The position numbers and the translations under genes are program-made. Below the pieces are notes generated by a model. The model had not been told where the DNA came from, did no database searches, and saw only the letters and a program-made list of their open reading frames with translations. A stretch of 64,000 nucleotides of DNA, taken from contig JAMAHW010000014.1 in assembly GCA_023627715.1 (NCBI GenBank), positions 600,721 to 664,720 on the forward strand. Direction: 5' to 3'. This DNA comes from Periconia sp. R9002 (Eukaryota; Ascomycota; Dothideomycetes; Pleosporales; Periconiaceae). Every line of letters starts with the position of its first letter. Position 1 is the stretch's first letter. This document shows, in pieces, positions 33,260 through 46,040 of this stretch.

Positions 33260-34181
33260 GTTGAAATGTGCCTACACATGCAGGAATCTTCTTCGATTGG
33301 TAAATAAGACTGATCAAATTATTGTGTGGGCCTTAAAAGGCTGCTCTCTCCCGTATATATACTTCTCCCGTTTCGGCAAATTACAAAATGTAATGTCCAG
33401 CACTAATGTTTTGTGAACATCTGGTGCTTTATTACCAATCCGCTAGCAGCAATCGTCTTACGAAGAAATAGATGCTGCATTCATTGAGAAACAGGGGGAA
33501 AACAAATGAAGCGAGGGGTTAGGCTATAGACCTGGCATCATTGACAGATGCTACCTAGGGAGTAGACGAGAGGATTTCCGACTATAAGCAAACCACGTCG
33601 CAAATGTGTTCGAGTCAAATTTGGACCTTCGTCAAAGGAATATATTAACATCAATAAGGTGCTTCGATATAAGACATGACTGCAAGCAGGGTCCTGGTAG
33701 AGATGAATGTATGTGATGAAGCGATTTGACTGCTTGCGCTTGAACCTAGCGAAACAATATTTTAACATTTGTTTTCTGGAAAATGACCAATTTTTGTTGA
33801 ATTTCGTGGTTCATACAGGAATTAGTGGCTTGGACGAGTATTCGGGTCGGAGAGGTGGACTGCATTCCAATCATCCGTCTGGTAGGAACGTTACTCACGT
33901 GATTGCGACTTGCGAACAAAATAGTACTGACATCACCATATCCACTCCCCTGTCTTCGCATCGCGTTCTGCAGGCACCATCGACATTTTTGAACGTTTGT
34001 ACCTGGACTATCGTACCACGACAGGCTATCCGTGCACTGATCGACATTCTTCAATTCTATTTAAACATCTATTGATCGACTTCACTTACGACATAGTTAC
34101 GCACCTCAGCTGCCAAACGTCCAACTTCAATTGATATTTATATAAGCTGCAAGCAATTCCTTCCACGCCAAGTAAATCAAA
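33260..34181. other. Divergent intergenic region
   Basis: About 920 bp between the divergent reductase and SMP-repeat genes. TATATATAC at about 33353 and TTTATATAAG at about 34136 are TATA-like elements upstream of the two starts. No gene is seen. Confidence 0.5.
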
Positions 34182-34799
34182 ATGTCTTCCAATCTCATCC
34201 GCGCCACGAGAGTTCTCGCATTTGCTCGCTCTACTGCCATTAGCCAAAGCCGTCGCAATCTTTCCACCACAGCCCGCATCATGGCCTCCGCAACTGTTGA
34301 TTCAAACTTCATCTCGGAAATCACTGCCGCTGAAAAGCTTATTACCAACCAAGACGACACTGTCAGAAATGGCCCGACAGCCCGCGCACAATCGCACGCC
34401 GGACAAGCGTTGACGGGACAGGTCATCCATGACATCACCGAAGGAGAGTTCGCAATTACAGGAAAAGATCAACCCATCAAGAACGGTCCAACATCGATTG
34501 CGCAATCCATCCTGACACAACTCTCTTCCTCATCATCTTCCAACACAACATCAGCCTCTGGCGTACTGGACAGCTCGACTATTCACAAGATCACGGAGAA
34601 AGAGAAGGACCTCACAGGCCAACCAAGACCTGTGAAGGGTGGTCCTACGGCAAGGGCCCAACAACACGCCGGAGAGCCCATTTCTAGTCAAGCGTTACAC
34701 GATATCACAGAAGGCGAAAAAGAGGTGACTGGTGGCGAGAGGGTCCGGGGTGGCCCAACTGCCACCGCCCAGAGCGAACTTGCGAAGAGTCGCTCGTAG
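34182..34799 (+). CDS. Seed-maturation-protein (SMP/LEA-like) repeat protein with a mitochondrial-type leader
   Basis: An intronless gene of 205 codons. Residues 1-37 (MSSNLIRATRVLAFARST...) are rich in Arg, Ser and Ala without acidic residues, like a mitochondrial presequence. Then come four related units of about 35-50 residues, each of the form I/L-x-x-IT-x-x-E then NGPTARAQ or GGPTATAQ (about 42-75, 83-112, 128-165, 171-202). This is the SMP pattern of late-embryogenesis-abundant proteins, linked in plants and fungi to dehydration or heat tolerance. A serine run separates units two and three. A TATA-like box (TTTATATAAG) lies about 46 bp upstream of the ATG. An internal ATG (34281, MASATVDSNF) could give a leaderless form. 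Confidence 0.85.
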   Translation: MSSNLIRATRVLAFARSTAISQSRRNLSTTARIMASATVDSNFISEITAAEKLITNQDDTVRNGPTARAQSHAGQALTGQVIHDITEGEFAITGKDQPIKNGPTSIAQSILTQLSSSSSSNTTSASGVLDSSTIHKITEKEKDLTGQPRPVKGGPTARAQQHAGEPISSQALHDITEGEKEVTGGERVRGGPTATAQSELAKSRS

Positions 34800-35963
34800 A
34801 CTTCATATGGAGTATTTTGACAGCGACGATTGTACCATAGTGTATACTAAAAGGATTTTTCTTGTATTGGGAAGAGACGTTTCGACAATCAAGATATCTG
34901 ATGATCTGAAATCAAATATTCGCCCCGTTCGGGCAACCTTATCCAGTGCGTGAATCCTAAGTGTGCGCACGTTCGAGCATGTGATGATCAGGTGTCTCTG
35001 TAACACGTTTGATTCTTGTGGTTAGGAATTGATGCCCAGGCACTATTCGGATGTACCTACCCAAACAGAAAGCAATACGCTTTACGTACCATAATTCACA
35101 TGAAAACCTTCTGTCATCCTACTCCTCTATGATGGGCAATCTCTCCATCGAGGTACTCAGCCGCATGGCCTTCACCTTCGCATTAGGAGCGGATTTCTAG
35201 AAGCTTAGGTCATAGTGAAACGTTATTGGAGCGACGTGCTCACGAGGTGGCACAGGAATCGTGCTTACGTGCTCCTTTAGGACTTCAAATCCGCAGATAG
35301 TATAGTCCAACCAAAGCGATCAATAGTCTCGCAATCGTGACTCCATGGTTGGGGATGCAAAGTGGCAAACTAGAGGGTGGACCAGATTATGACAAATCCC
35401 AAAGCACCCACCGAAAAGATCAGAAAGTCTATATAAATGCATATCATGTCCCTGGTTTCCATTTCCTTTCTCTCCACGCCCTGGGTGGTTTTTCTAGATT
35501 GATTCTAGAATTGCCTATACCGGAAGCGCATGGTGCTTCTGGGGAGGAGAGTTTCTAAAGTTCTGATGATCAAACTCCATGAGTCTGATCAGTGGCCAAA
35601 AATGCCTTTTACAATGCGTCATGTGTGTGTGTGTGTGTGTGTGTGTGTCTTTGGAGTCCTTCATGACTCTTACCATGTAGCTCCTCGTGGTGATGCTGAT
35701 CATCATCGCCAATCTTAAAAATGGTCACTGTAGATTTTGGATAATCCCGAAATTACTCGTACTAGTTTGATTCCCTACACATTTCAGCGAAGTCTTTCAC
35801 GGTTTTGTATGTTGTGAGTGCTTTTATGTACTTTGGGATATTCCCGGCATATCGATACATCACTTTTCGGTCATTATTTAGCATAGAAGCAGAATAGCAT
35901 TTCTTCAGTTACCTAGTTGTAACAGCTTCCCTCGGAATCTTTGGCCACTTTTTTTGTTTAGCT
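34800..35963. other. Intergenic region with a TG microsatellite
   Basis: No gene is seen in 1.16 kb. It holds a (TG)13 repeat at 35622-35648. Confidence 0.5.
35622..35648. repeat. (TG)13 dinucleotide microsatellite
   Basis: 27 bp of perfect alternating TG in non-coding sequence. Confidence 0.98.
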
Positions 35964-37112
35964 TCAGCGCAGCGTCCCATTCGAGCATTGCGAGTCGGTT
36001 TGAGTAACCAAAGCCAACTTCCAAGGCAAGGCGTTATATGCTCCTCCGGCACTCTCTGCTGTAGGGTCCACGCCTTGGTAGAGAAATCTGAGGTTGCAAG
36101 GCTCCACGAATAGGTTCTGGTTTACATTTGTTCTGATTATCTCGCCGTGGCTAATACTCTTCGACCATCTTGCGCCCGATATGAATTCCACATTGTTGAG
36201 ACCAAGGAATGGGTTAGCTTCTGTAGCTGCCAATGGCGTGTAAGGTCCAGCAATGTCGGGGGCGGTCCAGGAGCGGAAGTATCGGCCGTTTGCTCCAATG
36301 CACTCGACTAGGATAAGGTATGTACCTGGGCGAGTCAGTGCTACCTCAAAATGATACAATCGACCAAGTCTTGGTTAAATAAAGCCACATGTGTGATGAT
36401 ACGTACCATTACCAACCGAATAGATTGTGGATGCTTCGAAAAGATCGTATTTGCTTGCTTCAGAAAGTGCAATCACAGGTTCGCTCATGCCCTGCGGGAA
36501 GCTCTCAATTGGCGTTTGAGAGCGATATAAACGGCCGTTGTCGTCCGAAGAGAAAAGATGGCAGTTATTGGCATCGCAAACAACCCACATATCTACCCAG
36601 TAACCGCCCTCGAGTCCTGCTTGGATCGTTGCTGGAGTGCCGCTGTAAAAATGTTCTGGGGCTGTCCATCCAGCTGGGTTGTTGATATCTGGGTTCGTAC
36701 TGTACGCTGCATTTCCATCCTGGTACACTAGATACCAAAGCTTCTGAGGCTCGAAGTAGAACACTTCCGGCGCGGCACGGTATCCGGTGCCCAAAGGAGC
36801 TTGATCGAGGTAGAAAAACGGCGCATCACCGGCTTTTGCGAAATCCGTGAAGTTGAAGTAGACGAGATTGTATCCCTGGGCCTCAGATGCGGTGGAAGCA
36901 AAGACGTGATAAGTATCGTCAATCTGGATGATGGAAGGATCTTTGATACCATCTATATTGCGACCATCATTCTTTGGACCGACAAGTACCTGGGTCGAAT
37001 TCCATTTGAAGGAGGTTGGAAGAACAGATCGAGTGGCAAGGGAGTTCCCGATGGGGAGACTGCGGGCTACAACCGCAGCCGCAAACGCAGCAATTAGAGT
37101 GAGACGGAACAT
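35964..37112 (-). CDS. Secreted GH62 alpha-L-arabinofuranosidase
   Basis: Exons 37112-36407 and 36325-35964 give 355 residues; the intron is 81 nt (GTACGT...GCCCAG). A signal peptide (about 1-16, MFRLTLIAAFAAAVVA) precedes the catalytic five-bladed propeller. The expected catalytic residues are present: Asp58 in GIKDPSII (general base), Asp174 in YWVDMWVV and Glu226 in YDLFEAST (general acid). Family members release arabinose side chains from arabinoxylan, so the gene points to growth on plant material. There is no cellulose-binding module at either end. The last strand element ends QCSNGTLR. Confidence 0.95.
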
Positions 37113-38393
37113 GGCGTCTTCCTGAAGCTGAAAGAAAACTCAGAGTTCAGTAGGTATCGACGTCTTTTGGCTTTATAGACAGCCATTGGTATTTCTGAGC
37201 ATCAGTAATTGTGTCACTTCAATCAAAAATTAATTTGGGAGGTCTGCACGATCTAATTAACATTCTACTACTGCTAATCTTGAAACAAATATTTCAAAGC
37301 CTGCGCATACAATAAGTAAAAGTGATTAGCGATGTTGTATAAACCCGGGTCTGGCGGATAATCTAACGGGTGATCGGGTCTTGGTCCAAACTTGATAAAT
37401 GAAAACTATACGAATTTGTGTAAAAGCGGAAAACAGAAACCTGGTGACAAGGACTAGTCAATGAGGATACCTCACATCTATCTGGAGCTTTGGCATTGAG
37501 ATCTGGCCTAGGGCAAGAATACTCAAAGAAGAAAAACTGCAATGTAGGAGTCACAACAATGCCGCCTGAGGAAGCATTGTAGTTCAAAAGAACCAATCGC
37601 GCACAACATCGCTAAAAACGGTTTCGATAGTACAAAGGTAGGGCTAGATGCCCAACCTGCACCCGTGTCAATGTCCGCAATAGGGGTTTCTTCCGAACCT
37701 CTAAAATCGAGCTTGCGTTTGAATATGCGATGCAAAAATATCACAAGTATCATGACGTCCCCAGAGAACCAAGGATCGGAGCCTAGAATCCTGTCAATCC
37801 CATCTTGTTGTGACTTTTCACGAACTGTTCCCAAATTTCTGTAATTTCTGGTCAACGCATACGTAATGCGCGGATTGAAGTGAGGTTGGGTTGAAGTCAT
37901 AGCCCCCGGATTTCGAATTTCATGCGTACGAGAACAGGCTCGCTTAAACATTCCTGCTTGCCTGACTGCATAATCATATCTAACACCTAACTCTTTCCTT
38001 AGGAGTACCAGTCGGCATGCGCATGCATCGTAGGAAATCTTACACGTGGGTGACCTGCTAATAGGCAAGAGCCGTCAGAGGGCTCGGTGAGAAAAGGTTA
38101 GGACAGCCCGATGACAGAAAATTGCTTTGGCCTTCGATTTTCCCCTTCCCTTTACCCCTTCCACATTTGCATTACGACGGCCCCCAACTTTAACCTCTCC
38201 GTCCCCTTGGCCGGCCTAAGATCTGGTTTCATCTTTGCCTTTCCAACAACGCTAACAGCATCTCCGATTATCTTGGCGAACGATTGATATTTATGAATCC
38301 AATAGCCTCTCTGATTTTCTCTTTTGATTCTGCACGACTGGTTCAGTTTCAAAAATCAAGGTTTCACTATATTTAATACAGCAAGCCACATCG
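37113..38393. other. Divergent intergenic region with one unassigned frame
   Basis: Promoters of the GH62 and cell-surface genes lie at the ends. A minus-strand frame without stop (38068-37523) contains an internal ATG (product MFKRACSRTHEI) and could be a fragment, but no family is recognised. Confidence 0.4.
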
Positions 38394-39459
38394 ATGTTAT
38401 CGTTAGGTTCTCTAACGACAACCTTCACACCACCTCCAGGATGTCTATCTCCGAGTACCACCTGGATTCTCATGGACCAAGTAAATAGTGCGTCATATTA
38501 TTTACAAGGACAAACCAGCGTTGCTAGCTGCTTTCCTGAGAATTACGATCCTAAGACAACAGCTATATACAACCCTGGCATCTGTCCATCAGGTTATACA
38601 CCGGCTCGAGCTGCAGAGGAGAAAACATTAAGCACCACAGCACCGGCACCAACAGCAAAAGCAACGCAGACATGCTGCCCAACGTAAGAGAAGTCTTAAT
38701 CCAGTCATAAAAATTACCTCTAATCATTTTTCGTCATCAGATACGCCGTATTTGAGGCCCGCGAACCTTCCCAAAATGTTCTTTTCATGTCGACGATGGC
38801 TTGTCAATCTTTCTTTGGCAGTTCTGGAGTTATTCGTGTAACATCACTGTCTGAAGATAGGTTGATCACCATGACGACGAGTTATGCCCCTTCGGACGTT
38901 TTGAATGCATACGGTATTGTGATTGCCGTCGCGACCACAACGCCCTTCGCAATGAAAGAGTCCGGTACTGGTTCGGCCGAAGTCAGTAACTCACACTCTT
39001 TACTGAATTCCCACATTAATCATTGCGTAGACAACGAGTTTCACTTCCACAATCCCGACCTCGACCTCGACACCGGCCCTGACCCCCGCACCTACGCAAT
39101 CCATTCCGTCCAGCGGATTGACTACTGCACAAAAGGCCGGAATTGGTAGCGGCATCGCTGGGGGTGTTCTGTTACTGGCCTTGGTGGGAGGATTACTATA
39201 TTACATCAGACAGTTGAAACGGAAACAAAACCCACCGGTTGTCCCGAAAGAGGATCCGATGCGAATCCACGAAATGGACTCTTCATCGGTGCATGAACTG
39301 ATCATGCCAATAAAATATGCCCAGGAGCTTTCAACAGGGAGAAGCAAAGACGAGGCACACGAGCTACCTTCTGGCATATATGTTCATGAGCTTTACACTG
39401 GCGATTCCGCAAATAACCCCCTACCGACCAAACCTTACATTCATGGTTCTGATACATAG
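38394..39459 (+). CDS. Single-pass cell-surface protein with cysteine-containing ectodomain, wall-sensor-like
   Basis: Exons 38394-38683, 38741-38981 and 39031-39459 give 319 residues. The ectodomain starts LTTTFTPPPGC and contains SCFPENY, GICPSGYTPA and QTCCPT, a pattern of many Pezizomycotina surface proteins with few conserved cysteines. A Ser/Thr/Pro-rich stalk encoded by exon 3 precedes one transmembrane helix (about 208-229, GIAGGVLLLALVGGLLYYI). A basic KRKQ stop-transfer and a cytosolic tail with two HELY/HELI-type repeats complete it. No classical signal peptide is visible, as is common in this group. A Mid2-like sensor role is only an inference from topology. Both introns (57 and 49 nt) join in frame. 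Confidence 0.75.
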
Positions 39460-42400
39460 CGATCCGATTCACAGTCGGTTACACTTAATGGGTATATGTA
39501 TCATGTGAACGCCCAAATACTAATCGATATATCGAATTTCAGTCGAGAGCTATACTGAACAGCGGGTTCTTGGTCCTATAAGACTACACGAATTTCACCA
39601 GTCAGGATCACGAACAACACATGCGACAGAAATTACGAACTCCCTTGACATAGGATATCGTGGATGAATGTGTAAGAATTTGGCACTACCCCAGCACCAG
39701 CCCCTGCCCTTTTTTGTATTCACGTGTTTGATTTTCTCTCAGTTCAATTCTAACATTTCCAGTGAAGGTCTACAAGTGAACGGATATAGAGGTCAGAACT
39801 GCAACATTGAAAGTGCGAAGTAATGTAGTAGAACCGTATACCCGACGATACTTCACACTCCTAGTTTTATTACGATATGGATTGAGAAAAAAAAGTTATG
39901 ATGTTCGAAGAGAGGGCAACAAGTCGCACAGAGACAAACTATATACGACAAATTACAAGCACTCATCAAGTCAATTCTTCTTCTTTCACTCCGGGTGCAG
40001 AACTACAGCAGTGATTTTATCTTCGGATTTCCGAGGATATTCTGTATACCATCGATTCGTATGCGAGACGGTCCAGGTTCATGCATTCCCAAGATCGCAT
40101 TGGATTTTACGTTGTGAGGGACGTACATGTATGCATGATGCGAAAAGTGATCATAGAGGCTTTAGTACAGACTCAGTTCGGTAAGTTACCGACAGGAAGT
40201 TGTAGACCGGTGATTAGGTTTTCCCATCCACGTTCTATCGTTTGTTGTGCTGGGTCTGGTACACTAGCGGGCCGATCCCGTACCATAGGTTCCACATATC
40301 TCTACACGTCAGTAATCAGTTTACGGCCACCCTTTTCCCGTTGAGGCGATGGGAAATGGTTTCCGCAAATCCACAGCAGCGCAGAAAGTCGTTGAGGGGC
40401 CGTATCTTTTCCGATGTACCACGGCTTCCTCAGCATACCGGACCGGCGTTTACAGAAGTTTGAGGACGTCGGTGAAGGTTGAGCGGTTTCGTGAAGCGCA
40501 ACGGATTTTTGTGTTGTAGCTTCATAGTGGCCAACAGGTTTGTGACAACGGAGGCATTGTCGATTCAGACTGCTGACGCTGGCGCTGACTGATGTGGAGC
40601 CAGCAATCACGAAATGCTCAACGATTATACAAGCTTTTTCTATTTCCAGCGGTGAGTTTTGTGGCGTGTGATTGAGTTTCGGCCCGAGGTGACGTCGTAA
40701 GCTCATGGCTGTGTTGAGTTCAATGACTAGTGTCATGTGTACAAACATTCACTATGTACCTAGGTATACATCTTGGTACCTTTCGTTTTTCTCCCATTCT
40801 ATGATCATCGTGTCGAAGCAAAGTCTGGTGCAAGGAAGCACAATACTTTTAGTGTAGATCGGCATCAAAAACACCTATTTCTTTTAGAACCTTGACGCGA
40901 GGATGCTTGGTTTTCGTAGGCAACTTTGGTAATTACTTCCCCAGAGACCTTGCAGTTGACAGCAAGGCTTAAGAGCTTGGCTCTCCGTGCACAGGTGGTG
41001 GTGTGTCTCAATAATCTCCGCAGCAGAGTTGTTTTAGGCGTCAGACCCTTGCTGATGCACTTTTCCTGTTGTTTCCCCCGCGTCCTCAGAGCAAAACGGG
41101 ACACAGCCTTATTCGGCGCTTCTCGACGGCGAGTCGAGTCATTTCGCTTCAACTATGCACAACCGTTTTGAGTAGGCAAGCTAATAAGATCGAAGTACTT
41201 CAACCTCCTTCCTCGTTTTGAACGTCTCATTCTTTCCGCAACACAATCTGGGTATGTGCATTTGAAGGTTGAAGTTGCCTGTTCGGGTTAAATTTGAATT
41301 GCCTTGATCCTTAGTTAATCAAACAAAATGCGGACCAAAACGGCAGCTGCTATTGCTGTTTGGTCTTTGCGGCGAACTTGAGATGCAATCGCGTGGGGTC
41401 GAAAAGGCATCAAAGATTCAATTCGTAGTCGGCTCCATCGACGAGAAATGAGTGAAATCTTAGCAGTTGTATGCAGGGTAACAAAAGAGATTGTCCGACT
41501 AGGTCACGATATGGCATTTGATGCGAAATTGATGTTTTTGTAGGCAGGTCAGAACAAAACGGGTGAGTGCAAATTCCTACTCGCTAGATACATGCTAAGA
41601 ACTTGCCAGTTTAGGAAGTCAGTGCTGGCGGCGGAGAAGAAACCATTCATGGGTCGGTGATGAGAGGAGAAGATAACGCCCGACGATCTCATAAGGACGT
41701 ATAGGTAGTATATTTCAAAGAGCCTGGAGTGCGAGGTGGGGTTTCGCTGCGACGGCCTATCGGCCAATTTTTGATACGATGTCGGGAAGGATGTGACGAA
41801 TGCAATTGTGATGGATTGGTAAGACCGAAATTTGGAGTCGCTGACCAGCTGATTGGATTGTCAGTATCAGTCAAGCTGTGGCTGTGCAGAGATGCATGTT
41901 ACCACGAGCTTGGCTGTCCACCAGGTACTGTAGTCACTAATCGTGCCGCTACAGATCAATGTTGTAATCCTTATAAGAAAAGCCAAGCAAATTAGACATA
42001 TCGGCAGAGCATTCGGATGCTGAATTCAGATAGATGGTTAGAGTCCTGGAGGATTGCGTGTCTGATAAGCTGGGCACCACGTATGGCATACGAAACGCGA
42101 CGGTTTTCGTCGGCCAGATTTATGCCACTGACGTATGTACATATTGATACTTGAGGGCCGCCAAAACACCATGTTGTTCGTTTTTTTTCGAACCAATCAT
42201 GGGCACTATAAATCGGCTGACCAAATAGCAAATTGATACGTACCAGAAAGCAGGAAAGATCTAGTTGTGTCGGTAGTTGCACAGTTCAGCGGAGCGCGGA
42301 ATACTGACGGTGATATAGTGTAGGTATGATTTTAAGTTGTGGTGTTGGACATGGGGAAGCTGTCCCGATGAAACGGACCCGCTGATCGCCAACTGCCCCG

Positions 42401-43107
42401 CTAACCCGCTTAAATACCCATCTGGTAACGCAAGTGCGATAAGTACAAAAAAAGGTAATGCGTGATACTCGAGCAGACTTACGAAGCTCGTGGGAATACG
42501 TGTTGCTTTCCGTCTGACGAATGTGCGCAACTCATGCATAGGGTATGCACAGCTACGGAGTGCTGATTCGCCAGGGGGCTGGAAAAGTCAAGTAGGCGTA
42601 TGCTCAGCCTCCACAGACAGAAGCTGGGCGTGGTCCCTGGATAAGGCCGCTTTTACGCCATAGGCTCCGACATCCAAGCCCCCGAAGGATCATGACGCGT
42701 TTCTGGTATCCCAGAGCATTGCCGGCGTCTTATCCAGAAGGAGAGCTTGGGACGGCTCCCCGCGCTGACCGCATGGAGACAAGGCACCGTAAACCCCACG
42801 CGAAGCTTGCGCCCCTAGTGGAATGCGTACGAGGTTATGTACTTCCAAACAAAGAAATCATCCCCTCGTCAAGAGCATGCCCATTTCACTGTCCCTTATA
42901 AAACCATGGCCCTTCCCAGCCGACATTTGAGACATTGTTTTTGATCGCACAGATAATACGAGCTTATTCTTGTCAGCTCGTGCGGCACCTCGTCTTACTC
43001 GTTGCTGTCATTTGTCAGATCGTATTTATATCCAGCTTGGCAAGCCTCAATCTTCCTTTTGGGGTTTTCCTCTCCTTAATAAAGTGTAAACACTTCACCA
43101 ACTCGAC
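39460..43107. other. Gene-free stretch of 3.6 kb
   Basis: No coding frame with protein-like composition and no RNA gene is recognised on either strand. This is the longest empty stretch of the window. Confidence 0.5.
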
Positions 43108-44547
43108 ATGAGAAGGTTCACGAGAAATGGAGTCCTGGCAGGTCTGCTAGCATTTGGTGAGTGCATATATATCTGCTTTCTGCAGCTGTTCAGTCGATGC
43201 TAACCCATACCAGCACAGCGCGCATCCGCTCAGGTTGCCAGCGAGTGCCCGACGACCGATGTATGCTTCAAACTGAACATCCCCGAAACGACAAGTTCGT
43301 CTGGGAATGGAGACATATTCTTCCAGATATCGGCGCCTAGCACGTACGAATGGGTTGCGCTAGGCCAGGGAACGGGCATGAGTGGCTCCAACATTTTTGT
43401 CGTGTATACCGCCGGCAATGGCAACGTTACACTCTCACCACGATTGGGCCGAGGCCATCAGATGCCCCAACTGAACAGCAATGCCCAAGTTACACTTCTT
43501 GAAGGATCAGGTGTATCGAATGGCAAGATGATCGCAAACGTCAGGTGTACGATAGCCTTCACAAACAGTCCATTCAACACAAATTGCTGACAACCCCTAG
43601 GTTCCAGCTGCAATTCTTGGTCAGGTGGATCTGCAAGCTTTTCCGGAAACAATGGCGACTGGATCTACGCATATTCTTCCTCCGGCGGACCGAAAGATAC
43701 CACCAGCCAGTCCGCAACCATCAACGAGCATAGCGAGAAGGCGCCATTCCCATGGAGTTACGCAAATGCAAAGGGAGGCAACAGTGTTAATCCACTGCTG
43801 AATACAGCTACTTCGTCGAACACAGGGAATAGCAGTAGCAATAGTTCCACGCCGCCTGCTTCATCGGGGCGTCGGTCGTCGCCGTCTGACACAATGGTAG
43901 CCGCGCATGCAGCTCTTGCAGCTCTTGCGTTTCTCCTATTCTTTCCTGTTGGGTCGATTGCAATCCGCTTGGCGTCTTTCACCGGAGTCGTTTGGTTTCA
44001 CGCAGCATTTCAAGTCCTCGGATATTTGGTTTTTGTCGCAGGTTTCGGCATCGGCATATACCTCGCAGACAGTCTTGATGTTGTAGGTTATCAACCATCA
44101 ATCATGTCAAACCGCATGCTAACAAGCTACCAGCTCGATGATAAACATGCAATTATCGGCATTGTTGTCTTCGCCGCGCTCTTTTTCCAGCCCATTCTTG
44201 GCTTTGTGCACCACTCTTTATTCAAAAAGAACCAAACTCGTACCATCTGGTCTCACGCCCACATTTGGATTGGTCGCATTGCAATCAGTCTAGGCATAAT
44301 CAATGGCGGACTCGGTTTCGACCTGGCCGATGATGTGGATACGGGAAGCCGTCCTGGGATGATTGCCTACTCAGTCATTGCTGGTGTCATGTGGCTGGCT
44401 TGGGTTGCAGCCTCGATCTTTGGTGAGAGCAGAAGGAAGAAGAGGATGGCGGCCTCGTCGCTCGTGTACAAGGAGAGTGGCAGTCCTAGGGGTAATTCTG
44501 GAGAGCCAGGTTCTCATGAGTTGACCGACGTGCCGGCAAGAAACTAA
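43108..44547 (+). CDS. Secreted CDH-type cytochrome (DOMON) fused to a cytochrome b561 membrane domain
   Basis: Exons are 43108-43156, 43214-43546, 43601-44082 and 44134-44547, giving 425 residues. A signal peptide (ending near SAQ, residue 23) precedes a DOMON/CDH-cytochrome domain: CFKLNIPETT, EWVALGQGTGMSGSNIFVVY, and a Met/His pair in GTGM and RGHQMPQ that could ligate haem. A Ser-rich linker leads to five or six hydrophobic helices of a b561-type core with paired histidines (AHAALA, WFHAAFQ, DKHAIIG, SHAHIWIGR). Such proteins are thought to pass electrons across the plasma membrane to extracellular acceptors. The third intron (51 nt, GTAGGT, CTAAC branch, TACCAG) is in frame; removing it restores ADSLDVLDDKHAIIG. 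Confidence 0.9.
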
Positions 44548-45049
44548 ATGTGTCGGGAAGTGGGTTGCAGTTGAATTTCCTAAATATTTAACGCGGATAT
44601 GAGTTTTTAATTGTTGTCATAGTTGATATTGCTTGCTAGCTATACAAAAGTGGGATTGATGTTGGCCTTCCTGTTTCCAAATTTAGATGCTAACAATTTC
44701 ATTCATCGGTGACTTTAGAGAATACACAAGTGCAGACAAAAGACTATGTCGAAAGGTGAAGGTTAACGGTTTGTCGCATCATCTTGGGCATTGGCACTTG
44801 GACATCCAAATGTTCGGACCGTTGTCTTGCTTTGTCTAGTCTCGTTCAAGACTAGTCTCTCTTGGCACGACAAATGGCGGGGGTTCGTTTGTTTTCCATG
44901 CGGGTTGCTGGAAACACCATCAACAAAACAACACGAAGATATCTTCACTTACCCAAACACTACCTCGCGAATTCTGCAGGAGCGCTTCCGCTGGAACATT
45001 TCTATAAAATCCTCAGCATATCTGAACTCTTTCTCAGCTGCAGCCCATC
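44548..45049. other. Intergenic, upstream of EB1
   Basis: About 500 bp without a gene; promoter and leader of the EB1 gene at the right end. Confidence 0.5.
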
Positions 45050-46040
45050 ATGGGAGAGTCAAGGTAAGAATCGCCCCTCCCAAAGATCCAGCATTTTAGG
45101 GGGGTCCGAATAGCAGTGGCTAATGTTGTAAAATAGGCAAGAACTCGTCGCCTGGTTGAACAACCTCCTCCAGCTCAATATCACAAAAGTCGAACAATGT
45201 GGCACTGGGTACGTCGTTGCGATCGAGGCAGGCGCATACATGGCTGCCTAGGGGCAAAATCAAGGGTTTACTAATGAGGGGTTACAGAGCAGCGCTTTGC
45301 CAGGTTTTTGACAGCATTTTCTGTAAGGATATTCAAACAAAGAAGGCTCTTGGTTTTCACTAACATGCATGCAGACGATGTGCCAATGTCGCGAGTCAAG
45401 TTTGATGCCAATACCGAATACGCCTATCTACAGAACTTCAAGATATTACAAAGTCCGTTGGAAACCCTGGCATTACATACATCTCACTGGGTATACTAAC
45501 ATCTCCGCAGATGTATTTGCCAAGCACCAAATCGACAAGCCCATCCCCGTGACGTCGCTGGTCAAGTGCAAAATGCAAGACAACCTCGAATTCCTACAAT
45601 TCTGCAAACGTTATTGGGATCAATACTTCCCCGGCCACGACTACGACCCGCTCTCCCGTCGCAAGGGTGGAGCAGGCATCTCTACTGGTGCCGGTGCTTC
45701 GCGCCCTGCTGCCTCAACCGCTCGTCGACCCGCCGCAAGCAATTCTGCCGCACCTCGTACACGGACACCACTTGGGGGTGGTGGTGGTGCTGCCACTGCT
45801 GCGCTACGAGAGGAAAACAATGTGCTTAAGGAGACTGTGACTGGTCTGGAGCGCGAGCGAGATTTCTATTTCAGCAAGCTCCGCGATATTGAGCTTTTGA
45901 TCCAGCAAGCAATGGAAGCAGACCCTGAGCTCGAGAAAGAGGACGGACTCCTCAAGCAGATTCAAGCCATTCTATACTCAACCGAGGAGGGCTTCGAAAT
46001 TCCTGCCGAAGGCGAGGTAGCGGAGGAAGAGACATTCTAG
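45050..46040 (+). CDS. BIM1: EB1 family microtubule plus-end-tracking protein
   Basis: Five exons (45050-45063, 45137-45208, 45288-45322, 45375-45452, 45511-46040) give 242 residues. The calponin-homology domain (about 1-108) reads MGESRQELVAWLNNLL, then CQVFDSI, VKFDANTEYAYLQNFKILQ, KHQIDKPIPVTSLVKCKMQD and FPGHDYDP. A Ser/Ala/Arg-rich linker follows, then the EBH coiled coil (about 150-225) with LERERDFYFSKLRDIELLIQ, the part that binds SxIP-motif partners. The acidic tail ends EEETF. The multi-intron 5' end is typical for fungal EB1 genes. It controls microtubule dynamics, spindle positioning and hyphal growth. Confidence 0.97.

Noticed and set aside
37523..38068. 181-codon minus-strand frame between the GH62 and surface-protein genes
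   Set aside because: Some stretches look protein-like, but the frame has no ATG at its start, no recognised domain and sits in a divergent promoter region; kept only as a note.
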